From: Saprospirales bacterium
GTDB taxonomy: Bacteria > Bacteroidota > Bacteroidia > Chitinophagales > Saprospiraceae
NCBI GenBank assembly: GCA_002698985.1
Contig: PAAY01000013.1
Coordinates: 1 to 64,000 of the forward strand
Reading direction: 5' to 3'
Length of the DNA stretch: 64,000 nt
The translations under genes were made by a program, and so were the position numbers. The notes below the pieces were generated by a model. That model was not told the origin of the DNA, made no database searches, and was given only the letters and a program-made list of their open reading frames with translations. This document shows, in pieces, positions 1 to 8,917 of the stretch (positions are counted from its first letter, which is position 1; each line of letters begins with the position of its first letter).

Positions 1-287
1 TACCGGGGAAGGTTCGTAGTAAATGATTGACACCCGAGCTCTCTGGTACCGAACCACAATCCTGCTAATCCGTGAATCCTGCTAATCCTGATCCTGACAA
101 GGTGGATGACAAAGGGGGGGCTTGCAAAGTTGCAGGCTTGCGAGACAAGGTCTGGAAACGAGGCATCTGCCTAGCTAATCATTCGTTGTGAAGATCCGCC
201 TGTGGCGGATGACAAAAGGGGGTGCTTGTGGCAGGGAGGAACTGAAGAATCGAGGGCAAGCCCTCTCAACCTCCCAGAAAATTCCCC
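1..287. other. Intergenic region with short repeats
   Basis: No coding region is supported here. It holds short direct repeats (aatcctgctaatcc-like words at about 57-95, and two copies of a ggatgacaaa-ggggg-gcttg word near 105-125 and 205-228) and a small inverted repeat ATCCGCC/GGCGGAT at 194-210 with a 3-nt loop. It lies downstream of rodA and could contain its transcription end, but no hairpin followed by a T-run is clear. Confidence 0.6.
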
Positions 288-1685
288 TCAAATCCTTCGG
301 GCATCGAGTTTCAGGAGCACTGCGATCATGATGGTGAAGATGAGCAGGGAAGAGCCGCCTTTGCTTAGGAATGGCAGCGGGATACCAATGGTGGGAACCA
401 GCCCCATGGTCATGCCTATGTTGACGAAGAAATGGACGAAAAGGATGCTGGCCACCCCGTAAGCGTACAGGCGGGCAAAGTCAGAGCGTTGCCGCTCACC
501 AATGACGATGATTCTGCCCAGGAGGAGGATGTACAAGGTGATGACCACCATGACACCGAGGAAGCCCTGTTCTTCACCGATGGCGCAAAAGATAAAGTCG
601 GTGATTTGTTCCGGCACGAAGTTGCCCTGGGTGAGGTTTCCTTTCAGGAAGCCTTTACCGGTAAGGCCGCCGGAGCCGATGGCCATTTTTGAGTGATTGA
701 GGTTGTAAGCGGCGCCCTGCGGGTCGGCTTCGTTGGGTTTCAGCCAAACCAGGATGCGCTCTTGCTGGTGGGGTGCAAAAACGTTGTTGAAAGCAAAATT
801 TGCGAAGAAAGCCACCATGCTGCCCAGCATGAAAGAAAAGAGCACCAGGACAGCCATACCTCTTTGTCGACCTCCCCAGTGGTAGAGGAAAAAACCGAGC
901 AACAGGGCCGTCAATGCCAGGCTGGTGTACAAGGCGTAGCCGTATTTGAATCCGAAATACGCAGCGACGGACAATGTGACCAGCGCCAGTGCCCACCATC
1001 GGTGCCGGCTGGGCATGTTCCGGAAGTACACTGCAAGACCCGCCAATGCGATTATGCTGACTATGGCCAGTGGCGGATTTACAAGACCGGCAACCAGAAT
1101 GGAGCCGAGCAGGAAACCCGCAACGAACACCCAACCGGGAAAGCCCTCCCTGTACAGTACAATGAAGAACCCCATGAATACCAGGCTGGATCCGGCGTCG
1201 GGCTGTAGCATGATGAGTGCAACGGGGGCCATGAAAAACGAAAGGGCATAGAACCGGTGCTTCCAGGATTTCAGGCCTTTGGAATAGTTTCCGAGGTAGG
1301 AGGACAGGGCAAGTGCGGTCCCGAATTTTGCGAATTCAGAGGGTTGGAAAGACATGCCTCCCCCAAAATCAAACCAGGAGGTGGCGCCTTTGATGGTTTT
1401 TCCGAAGATGAGCACCAGCACCAGCAAAACCAGGCTGGCGGTGTAGATGATGTTGGCAAAGTTTCGCCAGAAAATGGCCTCGATGGAATAGGTGATGAAA
1501 AAGCCAGCCAGGGATATGCCCACCCAAATCAGTTGCCTGCCGGCGGTGGTTCCCAAAAAATCGAGGAAGTTGTCCGGGTAGCCGGATTTGTAGCCGACCG
1601 TGTAGATCATGGCCCAGCCAATGGCCACGAGTGCCAGGTAGAGCGAGAAGGTCATCCAGTCAATTCCACGGTCTTTTACAGTCAT
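288..1685 (-). CDS. rodA: RodA, SEDS peptidoglycan glycosyltransferase
   Basis: Predicted SEDS-family glycan polymerase of the elongasome, using lipid II at the cytoplasmic membrane together with a class B PBP. The 465-aa protein is strongly hydrophobic, with about ten membrane segments. Seen directly: the conserved loop GATSWFDFGGG...QPSEFAK (residues 100-120), LQPDAGSS (160-167), the extracellular segment ADPQGAAYNLNHSKMAIGSGG with the probable catalytic Asp321, and the C-terminal GIPLPFLSKGGSS signature (most SEDS proteins have Tyr where this has Lys). Family assignment is firm. RodA rather than FtsW is inferred from the GIPLPF ending and the neighbouring wall genes. The usual partners mreBCD and PBP2 are not next to it: the upstream gene is a beta-barrel protein 8 bp away, probably co-transcribed. 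Confidence 0.93.
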   Translation of the reverse strand: MTVKDRGIDWMTFSLYLALVAIGWAMIYTVGYKSGYPDNFLDFLGTTAGRQLIWVGISLAGFFITYSIEAIFWRNFANIIYTASLVLLVLVLIFGKTIKGATSWFDFGGGMSFQPSEFAKFGTALALSSYLGNYSKGLKSWKHRFYALSFFMAPVALIMLQPDAGSSLVFMGFFIVLYREGFPGWVFVAGFLLGSILVAGLVNPPLAIVSIIALAGLAVYFRNMPSRHRWWALALVTLSVAAYFGFKYGYALYTSLALTALLLGFFLYHWGGRQRGMAVLVLFSFMLGSMVAFFANFAFNNVFAPHQQERILVWLKPNEADPQGAAYNLNHSKMAIGSGGLTGKGFLKGNLTQGNFVPEQITDFIFCAIGEEQGFLGVMVVITLYILLLGRIIVIGERQRSDFARLYAYGVASILFVHFFVNIGMTMGLVPTIGIPLPFLSKGGSSLLIFTIMIAVLLKLDARRI

Positions 1686-1693
1686 CAGGGAGC

Positions 1694-2422
1694 TTAATCG
1701 ATGTATTCTACAATGCGCATGAATCGGATTCCCAGGGTCATTTCGAAAGTCACATTGCGGATGAGCCGCTCACCGAGCGCACGGGTTTGCCCTGTGTAGG
1801 GATCGTACACATTGGGGATTTGCGGTTGCTTGTACTGGTAGGAGAAATCGGGATTCACGGTGAACTCCAGCATTCCGCCAACCAGGTCGCTGAACGGAAA
1901 TTCAAAGCCGCCACCCAGAGTGACGCCGTAATTCCAATTTCTGACGAAAAACTCATCTGGGAAAAAGAGGCTGTTGTTCAGTTCGTTCAGCTCGCGGTAT
2001 TTGTCCAGGTTGGTCGTGAGGGTGTAATCTCCTCTGATTCCGAAGAGGTAGTACATTTTGTTCCGCACACCGAAATCGTATTTGCGCTTGGCGCCCAGTG
2101 TGAGTGAGATATTGTGGAAGATGAACTGCTGGGCTGGCGGGCGGTAAAACTGCCCGTTGATGGGGCTGAAGAAATTCCGGTTGCGGATGGCGCTTCCCTT
2201 CAAGTGGTAGCCGGCCTGTGCAAACACTGAAAACTGGTCCTCTTCATCGGCTGACTCGATGAACGCAATTGCATGGTACTTGATGAGCGGATCCTGTTGG
2301 AAGCCGTTCCATTTTTGTACGCCGAGGGTGGGCCCGCCTTTTATTCCGAAGGCCGAATTCTGGGCTGTCAACGACATTGCCGCCAGGGCGGCGAAACAGA
2401 GCAGTAGGATGTGTTTTTTCAT
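1694..2422 (-). CDS. Outer-membrane beta-barrel protein (PorT-like family)
   Basis: Small outer-membrane beta-barrel protein of the kind common in Bacteroidota (OMP_b-brl_2/PorT-like). The 242-aa product starts with a clear signal peptide (MKKHILLLCFAALAAMSLTAQ, cleavage around residue 21). Alternating hydrophobic/aromatic strands follow, e.g. SFGIKGGPTLGVQ-like openings and GVTLGGGFEFPFSDLVGG, and the chain ends MTLGIRFMRIVEYID. The function cannot be read from the sequence; members range from T9SS accessory barrels to uncharacterised porin-like proteins. It sits 8 bp upstream of rodA on the same strand, so co-expression with envelope growth is likely. Start chosen at the ATG giving the signal peptide. 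Confidence 0.8.
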   Translation of the reverse strand: MKKHILLLCFAALAAMSLTAQNSAFGIKGGPTLGVQKWNGFQQDPLIKYHAIAFIESADEEDQFSVFAQAGYHLKGSAIRNRNFFSPINGQFYRPPAQQFIFHNISLTLGAKRKYDFGVRNKMYYLFGIRGDYTLTTNLDKYRELNELNNSLFFPDEFFVRNWNYGVTLGGGFEFPFSDLVGGMLEFTVNPDFSYQYKQPQIPNVYDPYTGQTRALGERLIRNVTFEMTLGIRFMRIVEYID

Positions 2423-2500
2423 TTTGAGGGCAGTTTCCTGAAAATCAGATTTGCAAATATCTGATAACGTGGTGCCAATTTCCAGTACAGCGATTTGACA

Positions 2501-3757
2501 TTACCTGATCCGCAATACCTGGCCGATGCTCAGGGTGGTTCCTGTAAGGTTGTTCAGTTTCTGGATGGCTTCAACGGTGGTGCCGAAGCGCTTGGAAATT
2601 CCGTACAGGGTGTCTCCCTTCACCACGGTGTAATAAACCGCTTGCGGAGCAGGTTCAGGCTTGGTGTTTTCATCGTTGCCGGAATTTCCGGGCTCCCAGT
2701 CGTTGGTGGGTTGGGTGCTGGGGCTTGGCACTTCGACTTCGTCCAGGTATTCGTCGCCAAGGTTGGGGATGGTATTCGTTGGTTCCGGTTCATTCACCAG
2801 GCGCGGCCGGGTTCCTTTCTTGATTTTCCATCCGGAAAGCTTGATGCGTTCATCGGGCTGGGGTTCGCTGCCTTCGGGCATGCGGTTTCGGCTGTAGAGT
2901 TTTTTGAGTTTTACCCCATACAGCTGCGAAATGTCGAACATCGTTTGTCCTTCCTGTACATAGTGCCACTTCTGGTGACCCCGGTAGTTGCAGCGTTTGG
3001 GCTGGATGAAGACCCTGTAACCGTCGGGCAATGCGACGGTCTCCTCCGGCAATTGTTCGTTGTATTTTTTGAGGCGTTTCATTTTGACACCACTAGCCAA
3101 GGAGATTTGCTGTGGAGTGATGTTGTTCTTCGCAAACACCACTTTGGCATCGTTGACGAGGTGAAGGTTCAGCCCGGCAATCATGTCGTCCGGTTTTATT
3201 TCGTCCTCAAAACGATCGAGTGCCATCTGGTCAAAGCGGTAGAGTTCGTACTGCTCGATCAACTGGATGAGCTTTTTATCGTAATTGGCAGCCGTGGCAT
3301 ATCCCGCCCTTTTCAGTCCCCGTGCCCAACGTTTGTAATCGTCAGCGTCGAGCCGGAAAAGAAAGCCGTAGCGGTTGGCCTTGTTGGGGTCTCTGAGGAA
3401 CTCGGAATGTGCGATGTAAGAGTCCTCTGCATTTCTGTATTTGCGGAAGCAGGATTTCTGAAGGTTTCCGAAAGCATCGTAATCATCGTCCTTTTTGTGG
3501 TATTTTGGCCCTGTCCAGTCGTTGTGGCATTTCAGGCCGAAATGGTTGTTGGCTTTTCTGGCCAGTTCGCTTTTGCCAGCGTTGGATTCCAGGAGGGCCT
3601 GTGCCAACTTGATGCTGGCCGGAATGCCGGTGCGCTCCATTTCTTTGATTGCGATTTTCTTGTATTTCTCGATGTAATTGTAAAAATCGCTGCTCTGGGC
3701 ATTTGCACTCAAATGAAGGCAGGGAAGCAGAAGGAGGATCAGTGCAAAACGGTTCAT
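2501..3757 (-). CDS. Glucosaminidase-domain protein with LysM modules
   Basis: Predicted secreted peptidoglycan hydrolase (GH73/LYZ2-like N-acetylglucosaminidase). The 418-aa protein has a signal peptide (residues 1-20, ending SANAQ). The catalytic domain spans about 25-175 and contains LAQALLESNAGKSELA with the candidate catalytic Glu57, then NNHFGLKC. Two LysM-like segments follow (about 225-330), then a Pro/Glu/Asn-rich linker and a canonical C-terminal LysM (about 372-418, YYTVVKGDTLYGISKRFG...). The LysM modules should tether the enzyme to glycan strands. It lies upstream of the beta-barrel/rodA pair on the same strand with a 78-bp gap, consistent with a wall-remodelling neighbourhood. 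Enzyme specificity is inferred from family only. Confidence 0.9.
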   Translation of the reverse strand: MNRFALILLLLPCLHLSANAQSSDFYNYIEKYKKIAIKEMERTGIPASIKLAQALLESNAGKSELARKANNHFGLKCHNDWTGPKYHKKDDDYDAFGNLQKSCFRKYRNAEDSYIAHSEFLRDPNKANRYGFLFRLDADDYKRWARGLKRAGYATAANYDKKLIQLIEQYELYRFDQMALDRFEDEIKPDDMIAGLNLHLVNDAKVVFAKNNITPQQISLASGVKMKRLKKYNEQLPEETVALPDGYRVFIQPKRCNYRGHQKWHYVQEGQTMFDISQLYGVKLKKLYSRNRMPEGSEPQPDERIKLSGWKIKKGTRPRLVNEPEPTNTIPNLGDEYLDEVEVPSPSTQPTNDWEPGNSGNDENTKPEPAPQAVYYTVVKGDTLYGISKRFGTTVEAIQKLNNLTGTTLSIGQVLRIR

Positions 3758-4097
3758 AGGTTATTTGTTTTGGACGAAACGAGCATGCATGCTGTTGAAT
3801 TGCAGCTACAATGCTAAGGAAAGTTCAACAAAGATAGGTTTTGGGCTTTCTACCCGTGAAAGGGTATTTCCAGCGACAAGTGCAATTTTTTCAAAAGGTG
3901 AAACACATAGTAATTCTTTCATTTTCAAAGCATGCCGTTCATACAAGTGCAGTGTTTCAAAACGCCATACACAAAAGCATATAATCATATTAGTTAATTC
4001 GGCTATCTTTACACCGCCAAAATTTGGTTGGCAGGTTTCTTTTGCATTACCTTAGCCGTTCACCAAAACTTTCACACACCTACCTCTACTTTGCGTT
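3758..4097. other. Divergent intergenic region
   Basis: 340 bp between the minus-strand glucosaminidase and the plus-strand PIN-like gene. It should hold both promoters. A TATCTTTA box at 4004-4011 resembles the Bacteroidota TAnnTTTG -7 element for the plus-strand gene, but no TTTG lies 19-20 bp upstream. No coding region or repeat is supported. Confidence 0.4.
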
Positions 4098-4811
4098 ATG
4101 AACAGGACACGAAGAAGGCGTTACATTTTCATTGATTACGAGACGCTCACACTTGTCAAAGTGAAAAAGCTGCAAAAAGTAGCAACCAAGCTATTCGTCT
4201 TCGTGGATACCACTCAGCACGATAAGATTCCGCTGGCCTTTGTCAGAAAGATTCAATCTTTCGGCCGGGACCTCAAATGGATCCCCGTCTCAAACGAATA
4301 CGAAGAGGCCGGCCTGAACTTTCATATCGCTTTTGTCATGGGGCGTTTGCACCAGAAAGTGGGGCTGGATGTCGAGTTTCTCATCGTTTCTGACGAGCCG
4401 GATTTCGACACGCTTGTGGGCTTCATCAATGCCTCACGCCGCAAATGCCGGCGGGTTACCCGTTACCCGGATGACCCTTTCTATAGCCGAGAGAATGTTG
4501 AACCCGAACAGGTTGAACATTTTGACGACCCTGGAGAAGGTATTGACAACCTGCTTTACCTCAACAATGACAGCGGAGCTTTGAGCGATGTCCTGGTGGA
4601 TGAAGAAATCATCGAAAAAACGGCCACGGACACCATCAAGCGGATGATCGTGGAGGACAAACGTCCAAAGGAAATTGCCGAGCTCAAAGATTACATTTTG
4701 CTCAACAACCAGGAGGTGGGCATACACCAAACGGTTGACAGGATCATCCAGAAAATGAAGGATAAGCAGGAAATTGAGATATCAAAAGGACAGGTTATTT
4801 ACAATTTTTAA
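4098..4811 (+). CDS. PIN/NYN-like domain protein
   Basis: 237-aa protein whose N-terminal half has the layout of a PIN-like (NYN-type) nuclease fold: YIFIDYETL at residues 9-17 gives the first acidic residues, a hydrophobic strand LFVFVD follows, and VEFLIVSDEPDFDTLVGFI (about 93-111) supplies the SxDxDF-like second acidic cluster. A basic stretch RRKCRRV follows. The C-terminal ~90 residues are highly charged and alpha-helical and could be a winged-helix or partner-binding part. Such proteins cleave or bind RNA, but neither activity is shown here. The gene precedes frr by about 60 bp on the same strand, a hint of a translation/RNA context. The nuclease call is moderate; a non-catalytic PIN-like protein is possible. 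Confidence 0.6.
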   Translation: MNRTRRRRYIFIDYETLTLVKVKKLQKVATKLFVFVDTTQHDKIPLAFVRKIQSFGRDLKWIPVSNEYEEAGLNFHIAFVMGRLHQKVGLDVEFLIVSDEPDFDTLVGFINASRRKCRRVTRYPDDPFYSRENVEPEQVEHFDDPGEGIDNLLYLNNDSGALSDVLVDEEIIEKTATDTIKRMIVEDKRPKEIAELKDYILLNNQEVGIHQTVDRIIQKMKDKQEIEISKGQVIYNF

Positions 4812-4870
4812 ACTTTAGACCTGAAATTTGCGGTCTCAACCCGATCCTGAACAAACAACTATTGAGAACT

Positions 4871-5434
4871 ATGGATGCTGAAATTGAAAAGATCATGAAC
4901 GAAGCCAAAGGTTCCATGGACAAGGCCATCGAACACCTGGCATACGAACTAACCAAAGTCAGAACCGGAAAAGCTTCTCCTGCTGTACTCGAAGATATCA
5001 CTGTAGAATACTATGGTGCCAAGACGCCACTCAACCAGGTGGCTAACGTGTCCGCTTCCGATTCGAGAACGCTGTCCATCCAGCCCTGGGAGAAAAAAAT
5101 GCTTCCAGTCATCGAAAAGGCCATCTTCGAAGCCAACCTCGGCGTGACACCCATGAACGATGGTGAGGTGGTTCGCCTGAGTTTTCCTCCGCTTACCGAA
5201 GAGCGGCGTAAAGAACTGGCCAAACAAGCCAGGCACTTTGGCGAAGAAGCAAAAATCAGCGTGCGCAATGCCCGCCACAAAGCCCTCGATGCCATCAAAA
5301 AAGCCGTGAAGGATGGATACCCCGAAGATTTTGGAAAGCGCAGGGAGCAGGAAGTCCAGGACATGGTTACGGAATACTATAAAAAGATAGACCACATGGT
5401 GGAAGTGAAAGAAAAAGACATCATGAAGGTCTGA
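4871..5434 (+). CDS. frr: Ribosome recycling factor
   Basis: Releases mRNA and splits 70S ribosomes with EF-G after termination. From the ATG at 4871 the product is 187 aa, the normal family length; a TTG 9 bp upstream is in frame but gives an untypical extension. Typical RRF sequence is visible: ELTKVRTGKASPAVLEDI near residues 30-47, YYGAKTPLNQVANVS, LSIQPWEKKMLPVIEKAI, LGVTPMNDGEVVRLSFPPLTEERR, then the charged C-terminal helix ending KEKDIMKV. A strong hairpin lies just downstream. The usual partner pyrH is not in the window. Confidence 0.97.
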   Translation: MDAEIEKIMNEAKGSMDKAIEHLAYELTKVRTGKASPAVLEDITVEYYGAKTPLNQVANVSASDSRTLSIQPWEKKMLPVIEKAIFEANLGVTPMNDGEVVRLSFPPLTEERRKELAKQARHFGEEAKISVRNARHKALDAIKKAVKDGYPEDFGKRREQEVQDMVTEYYKKIDHMVEVKEKDIMKV

Positions 5435-5460
5435 TCATCATTTTTACCTGAGATCAACAG

Positions 5461-5496
5461 GCGCCCCGGGAAATCCTTTCCGGGGCGCTTGCTGTT
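5461..5496 (+). terminator. Hairpin terminator after frr
   Basis: GCGCCCCGG (5461-5469) pairs perfectly with CCGGGGCGC (5480-5488) across a 10-nt loop, followed by ttgctgtttt. Located 26 bp after the frr stop codon. Confidence 0.75.
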
Positions 5497-5553
5497 TTCG
5501 GAAATTTCTATCTTGCCCTTCTCATTCATTTTTCATTTCTGACATATTCAATT

Positions 5554-6330
5554 ATGAAGGCACTTACCTATTTGATGGTGCTGCTTTGTTTGGCAGCATG
5601 TGGCGACAATAAGCACTCAGCCGGTTCCGAAACAGCAGAGACCACTGGTGAAGCACCGGCTGCTGACAACGTTCTCTCTCCTGAAGAGGCTGAAGCCGGC
5701 TGGACCTTACTTTTCGACGGAAAAACACTGGATAGCTGGAGGGGCTACAACCGGCCCGACCTTCCGAAAAACGGTTGGGTGGTTGAAAATGGCGAAATGG
5801 TCATTCTGGCCACACCTGATCCCAAACCGGAAGATTTCGGCGGGGATATCATCACCAAAGCCCAATTTGGAAATTTCGAGCTGGTGTTTGATTTCAAGAT
5901 CACGGAAATGGCAAACAGCGGAGTCTTTTACTTCGTGAAAGAAGACAGCAACCTGCCCATGTGGGCCAATGCGCCTGAGTACCAGATTCTGGACCATGAA
6001 GCCTATGCAAAGTCCCATCCGGATTTTGACCTGAAGACCCATTGCACTTGCGACAATTACGACCTCCAGGCCGCTCCTGACAATTACATGAAGCCCGTCG
6101 GTGAATGGAACCACGGACGCATCATCCATAAAGACGGCCATGTGGAACATTGGCTCAACGGCAATAAGTGCATCGAGTACCAGGTGGGTTCAGAGGAATT
6201 TACGGCCCTGGTAAAAGCCTCCAAGTTCAGTGAATACCCGGACTTTGGCCTTACTTCACCGGGCCATATTGGCTTGCAGGATCACCAGCATGAGGTTCGT
6301 TTCAAAAACATCAAGATAAAATCACTTTAA
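5554..6330 (+). CDS. DUF1080 lipoprotein (3-keto-glycoside hydrolase family)
   Basis: 258-aa lipoprotein: MKALTYLMVLLCLAACG places a lipobox Cys at residue 16, followed by a Ser/Thr/Glu-rich linker. The rest (about 45-258) is a DUF1080/3-keto-disaccharide-hydrolase concanavalin-like domain: GWTLLFDGKTLDSWRGY, FGNFELVFDFKI, NSGVFYFV, EYQILDHEAY, and the C-terminal GHIGLQDHQHEVRFKNIKIK, all hallmarks of the family. Known members cleave 3-keto-glycosides or bind sugars at the cell surface. The gene is 12 bp upstream of a Gfo/Idh/MocA oxidoreductase, the pairing expected for sugar 3-oxidation followed by cleavage. The substrate is unknown. Confidence 0.88.
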   Translation: MKALTYLMVLLCLAACGDNKHSAGSETAETTGEAPAADNVLSPEEAEAGWTLLFDGKTLDSWRGYNRPDLPKNGWVVENGEMVILATPDPKPEDFGGDIITKAQFGNFELVFDFKITEMANSGVFYFVKEDSNLPMWANAPEYQILDHEAYAKSHPDFDLKTHCTCDNYDLQAAPDNYMKPVGEWNHGRIIHKDGHVEHWLNGNKCIEYQVGSEEFTALVKASKFSEYPDFGLTSPGHIGLQDHQHEVRFKNIKIKSL

Positions 6331-6342
6331 CCCTTTTTACTG

Positions 6343-7494
6343 ATGAAGAGAAAGATCAGAATGGGCATGGTAGGCGGCGGCCGCGGTGCCTTCATTGGCG
6401 CCGTGCACCGCATGGCTGCTGCATTGGATGGGGAGATTGAACTGGTTTGCGGAGCATTCAGCTCAGATCCCGAGCGCTCTAAATTGTCGGGGGCTGACCT
6501 GGGCCTGCCTCCCGAACGGGTATATGGCAGCTACAAAGAAATGATCGAAAAGGAAAGCAAGCTGCCAGAGGATGTGCGCATGGATTTCATCTCCATCGTG
6601 ACGCCCAACCACGTTCACTTCCGGCCGGCGGTCCTGGCACTGGAAAACGGATTCCATGTGGTGTGCGACAAGCCGCTCTGTTTCAACATGGAGGAAGCCC
6701 TGCACCTGGAAACCCTGGTCAAACGCTCAGGCCTCTTGTTTGCCTTGACCCACAACTACACGGGGTATCCCATGGTGAAACAGGCCCGGGCCATGGTTCG
6801 CAATGGCGACATCGGGGAAATCCGCAAGGTGGTGGTTGAGTACCCGCAGGGTTGGCTCTCCACCAAAGTGGAAGATACCGGCAGCAAACAAGCCTCCTGG
6901 AGGACTGACCCTGCCCGATCAGGAGCCGCAGGTGCCATGGGCGACATCGGCACCCACGCCGAAAACCTGGCCGAGTACGTTACCGGCCTTCAAATCACCG
7001 AGATGTGTGCCGATCTGAGCACCTTCGTGGAAGGTCGCCTGCTGGATGACGACGGCAATGTACTGCTGCGCTTCGACAACGGTGCCAAAGGCATCCTGCA
7101 CGCCAGCCAGATTTGCGCAGGCGAGGAGAACAACCTCAACATCCGCGTTTACGGAACGAAAGCCGGCCTTCAGTGGTTCCAGATGGAACCCAACTCGCTG
7201 TATGTGAAATGGCTGGACAAACCCATGGAGGTGCTGCGAACCGGGGTGGGCAACCTCTATCCGGAGGCCGCAGCCCACACCCGTATTCCTGCCGGACACC
7301 CGGAAGGCTACCTCGAAGCCTTTGCCAATATCTACCGGAATTTTGCCATTTGCCTTCGGGCAAGGCTGGAAGGGAAAGAACCCGATCCGCTGTACATGGA
7401 TTTCCCGACAGTATCGGATGGTGTACGAGGCATGCGCTTCATCGAAAGGGTGGTGTATGCCGGCAGCAGTGAAGAAAAATGGGTGAAGTTTTGA
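6343..7494 (+). CDS. Gfo/Idh/MocA family oxidoreductase
   Basis: 383-aa NAD(P)-dependent sugar oxidoreductase. The Rossmann motif [12 protein letters not shown] is at residues 8-19, [13 protein letters not shown] near 84-96, and CDKPL near 108-112 carries the conserved Lys110 of the EKP-type motif. [10 protein letters not shown] near 200 holds the family His. The C-terminal half is the typical substrate-binding alpha/beta domain. Many relatives oxidise sugars at C3 or interconvert keto-sugars; its position directly after the DUF1080 lipoprotein suggests 3-keto-glycoside metabolism (inference). No signal peptide is present, so it is cytoplasmic although its neighbour is a surface lipoprotein, implying import of the product. 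Confidence 0.9.
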   Translation: MKRKIRMGMVGGGRGAFIGAVHRMAAALDGEIELVCGAFSSDPERSKLSGADLGLPPERVYGSYKEMIEKESKLPEDVRMDFISIVTPNHVHFRPAVLALENGFHVVCDKPLCFNMEEALHLETLVKRSGLLFALTHNYTGYPMVKQARAMVRNGDIGEIRKVVVEYPQGWLSTKVEDTGSKQASWRTDPARSGAAGAMGDIGTHAENLAEYVTGLQITEMCADLSTFVEGRLLDDDGNVLLRFDNGAKGILHASQICAGEENNLNIRVYGTKAGLQWFQMEPNSLYVKWLDKPMEVLRTGVGNLYPEAAAHTRIPAGHPEGYLEAFANIYRNFAICLRARLEGKEPDPLYMDFPTVSDGVRGMRFIERVVYAGSSEEKWVKF

Positions 7495-7545
7495 ACGCGC
7501 TGCTAAAACCGCTGTTGCCCGAAGGGCGAAGTAAACAAATGCAAC

Positions 7546-7968
7546 ATGAGTAAATCACAAAAGATAGAAGCCGGTTCAGCACCAAAGCCGGTTGGCTTAT
7601 ATCCACATGCCCGCAGGGTGGGCAACCTGCTTTTCCTTTCGGGAATAGGCCCCCGTGATCCGCAAACCGATGAGGTGCCGGGCCTGAAGCGCAGTGCCAG
7701 TGGCAATTACCTGGAATTCGACTTCGAGGCTCAATGCCATTCGGTGTTTCAGAATGTGAGGCGGGTACTGGATGATGCCGGGGCCAGCTGGGATTCACTG
7801 GTGGATGTGACGGTTTTCCTCGTAAACATGGAGCGGGATTTTCACACCTTCAACCGCATTTATGCCGAGTATTTCAAAGACAACCAACCATGCCGGACCA
7901 CGGTGGGAATCACCGCCCTGCCTACCCCCATTGCCATCGAGTTGAAGTGCATAGCGGTGGTGGAGTGA
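7546..7968 (+). CDS. RidA/YjgF family protein
   Basis: 140-aa Rid-superfamily enamine/imine deaminase. Visible family features: GNLLFLSGIGPRD near residues 26-38, VFQNVRRVLDDAGASWDSLVDVTVFLVNM, and the C-terminal CRTTVGITALPTPIAIELK with the conserved Arg and Glu that bind the substrate carboxylate and water. It is longer than canonical RidA through an insert (about 36-55), which resembles the 2-aminomuconate-deaminase branch, so that activity is an alternative. It follows the Gfo/Idh gene by 51 bp on the same strand and may be co-transcribed, perhaps to clear reactive imines. No other aminomuconate-pathway genes are present. Confidence 0.88.
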   Translation: MSKSQKIEAGSAPKPVGLYPHARRVGNLLFLSGIGPRDPQTDEVPGLKRSASGNYLEFDFEAQCHSVFQNVRRVLDDAGASWDSLVDVTVFLVNMERDFHTFNRIYAEYFKDNQPCRTTVGITALPTPIAIELKCIAVVE

Positions 7969-8010
7969 AGGGGGAGAGCTTTGGTTAAACCGTTCACTTT
8001 TAAGGGCTCT

Positions 8011-8607
8011 TTACTTGCCCATAGATTTTTTCCAGGTCTGATATGCGGGAGCTTGTTTCGGCCGGTTGGCCGGAACCTCTGTGAGGGGTTCGCAGGCTTT
8101 CAGGTGGGCATGGCATTCTGCCGGCAGTTGCTGGTACAGTTCAGTGCCTTTCGTTTTCCATTTAATCATTTCGTCGCTCACTTCCTTGATGATCTTGCCG
8201 GGGTTGCCCACCACCAGGCTGCGGTTGGGAATCTGCTTTTCCGCCTGGATGAAACTGAGCGCTCCCACGATGCATTCATCCCCAATCACGGCATTGTCCA
8301 TGATGACGGCATTCATGCCGATGAGGCAGTTGCGGCCGATGGTGGCCCCGTGGATGATGGCCCCGTGCCCAATGTGTGCGGCTTCTTTCAGCGTCACCGT
8401 CACACCCGGAAACATGTGGATGGTGCAGTTTTCCTGCACGTTGCAGCCGTCCTCGATGATGATCTCACCCCAGTCGCCCCGGATGGCTGCGCCAGGGCCG
8501 ATGTACACATTCTTGCCGATGATGACATTGCCGGTGACGGCAGCCTGCGGGTGCACGAAAGAGCTGGGATGAACGACGGGGCGGTAGCCGTTGAATTCAT
8601 AAATCAT
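8011..8607 (-). CDS. Hexapeptide-repeat protein, gamma-carbonic-anhydrase/PaaY-like
   Basis: 198-aa left-handed beta-helix protein. Hexapeptide repeats run from about residue 12 to 140 (AVTGNVIIGKNVYIGPGAAIRGDW, then HIGHGAIIHGATIGRNCLIGMNAVI). His residues in TIHMFPG and HIGHGAIIHG are placed like the zinc ligands of gamma-class carbonic anhydrases. The C-terminal extension with ACEPLTEVPANRP matches the PaaY/CaiE branch, whose members act as thioesterases or carnitine/phenylacetate-associated proteins. No paa or cai genes are nearby, so the physiological role stays open. Confidence 0.85.
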   Translation of the reverse strand: MIYEFNGYRPVVHPSSFVHPQAAVTGNVIIGKNVYIGPGAAIRGDWGEIIIEDGCNVQENCTIHMFPGVTVTLKEAAHIGHGAIIHGATIGRNCLIGMNAVIMDNAVIGDECIVGALSFIQAEKQIPNRSLVVGNPGKIIKEVSDEMIKWKTKGTELYQQLPAECHAHLKACEPLTEVPANRPKQAPAYQTWKKSMGK

Positions 8608-8624
8608 TGGACGGGAGTTGAATT

Positions 8625-8695
8625 AAAAAAAAAACGGTGCGATTCCTCTGGGTCGCTTTGCAAATATGCAAACACCACCCGGAACCGCACCGTTT
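8625..8695 (-). terminator. Rho-independent terminator of the dodecin gene
   Basis: On the minus strand AAACGGTGCG (8695-8686) pairs with CGCACCGTTT (8641-8632) and is followed by a run of T (complement of the A-run at 8625-8634). Stem 10 bp, long 44-nt loop. It lies 19 bp after the dodecin stop codon. Confidence 0.75.
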
Positions 8696-8713
8696 GTGAG
8701 GAGGTGCCTGGAA

Positions 8714-8917
8714 TTACTGCACCTCGAAGGTCACTTTCAGGGTTACACGAAATTCTTTCACATCACCGTCTTTGTCAACGGTTACGCTTTGGTCCTGCAC
8801 CCAGGCAGAGCGGATGTTCTTTACACTCTGAGCCGCTTTCTTCAGTCCTTTTTTGGTGGCGTCTTCCCAGCTTTTGTCTGAGCTGGCCATGATTTCGATT
8901 ACTTTCATTACTGACAT
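8714..8917 (-). CDS. Dodecin family flavin-binding protein
   Basis: 67-aa protein of exact dodecin size. VMKVIEIMASSDKSWEDATKKGLKKAAQSVKNIRSAWVQDQSVTV shows the beta-alpha-beta-beta layout, including the IRSAWV strand whose Trp stacks against the bound flavin in known dodecins, and the closing FRVTLKVTFEV strand. Dodecins form dodecameric flavin-storage shells that quench photochemistry and oxidative damage. An internal ATG three codons in (MKVIE) is an alternative start. Followed by its own terminator; msrB and msrA lie upstream on the same strand but the 95-bp gap suggests separate control. Confidence 0.93.
   Translation of the reverse strand: MSVMKVIEIMASSDKSWEDATKKGLKKAAQSVKNIRSAWVQDQSVTVDKDGDVKEFRVTLKVTFEVQ

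Noticed and set aside
7981-8892. 303-aa plus-strand frame across the hexapeptide and dodecin genes
   Set aside because: Runs through two genes of known family on the other strand and the terminator between them.
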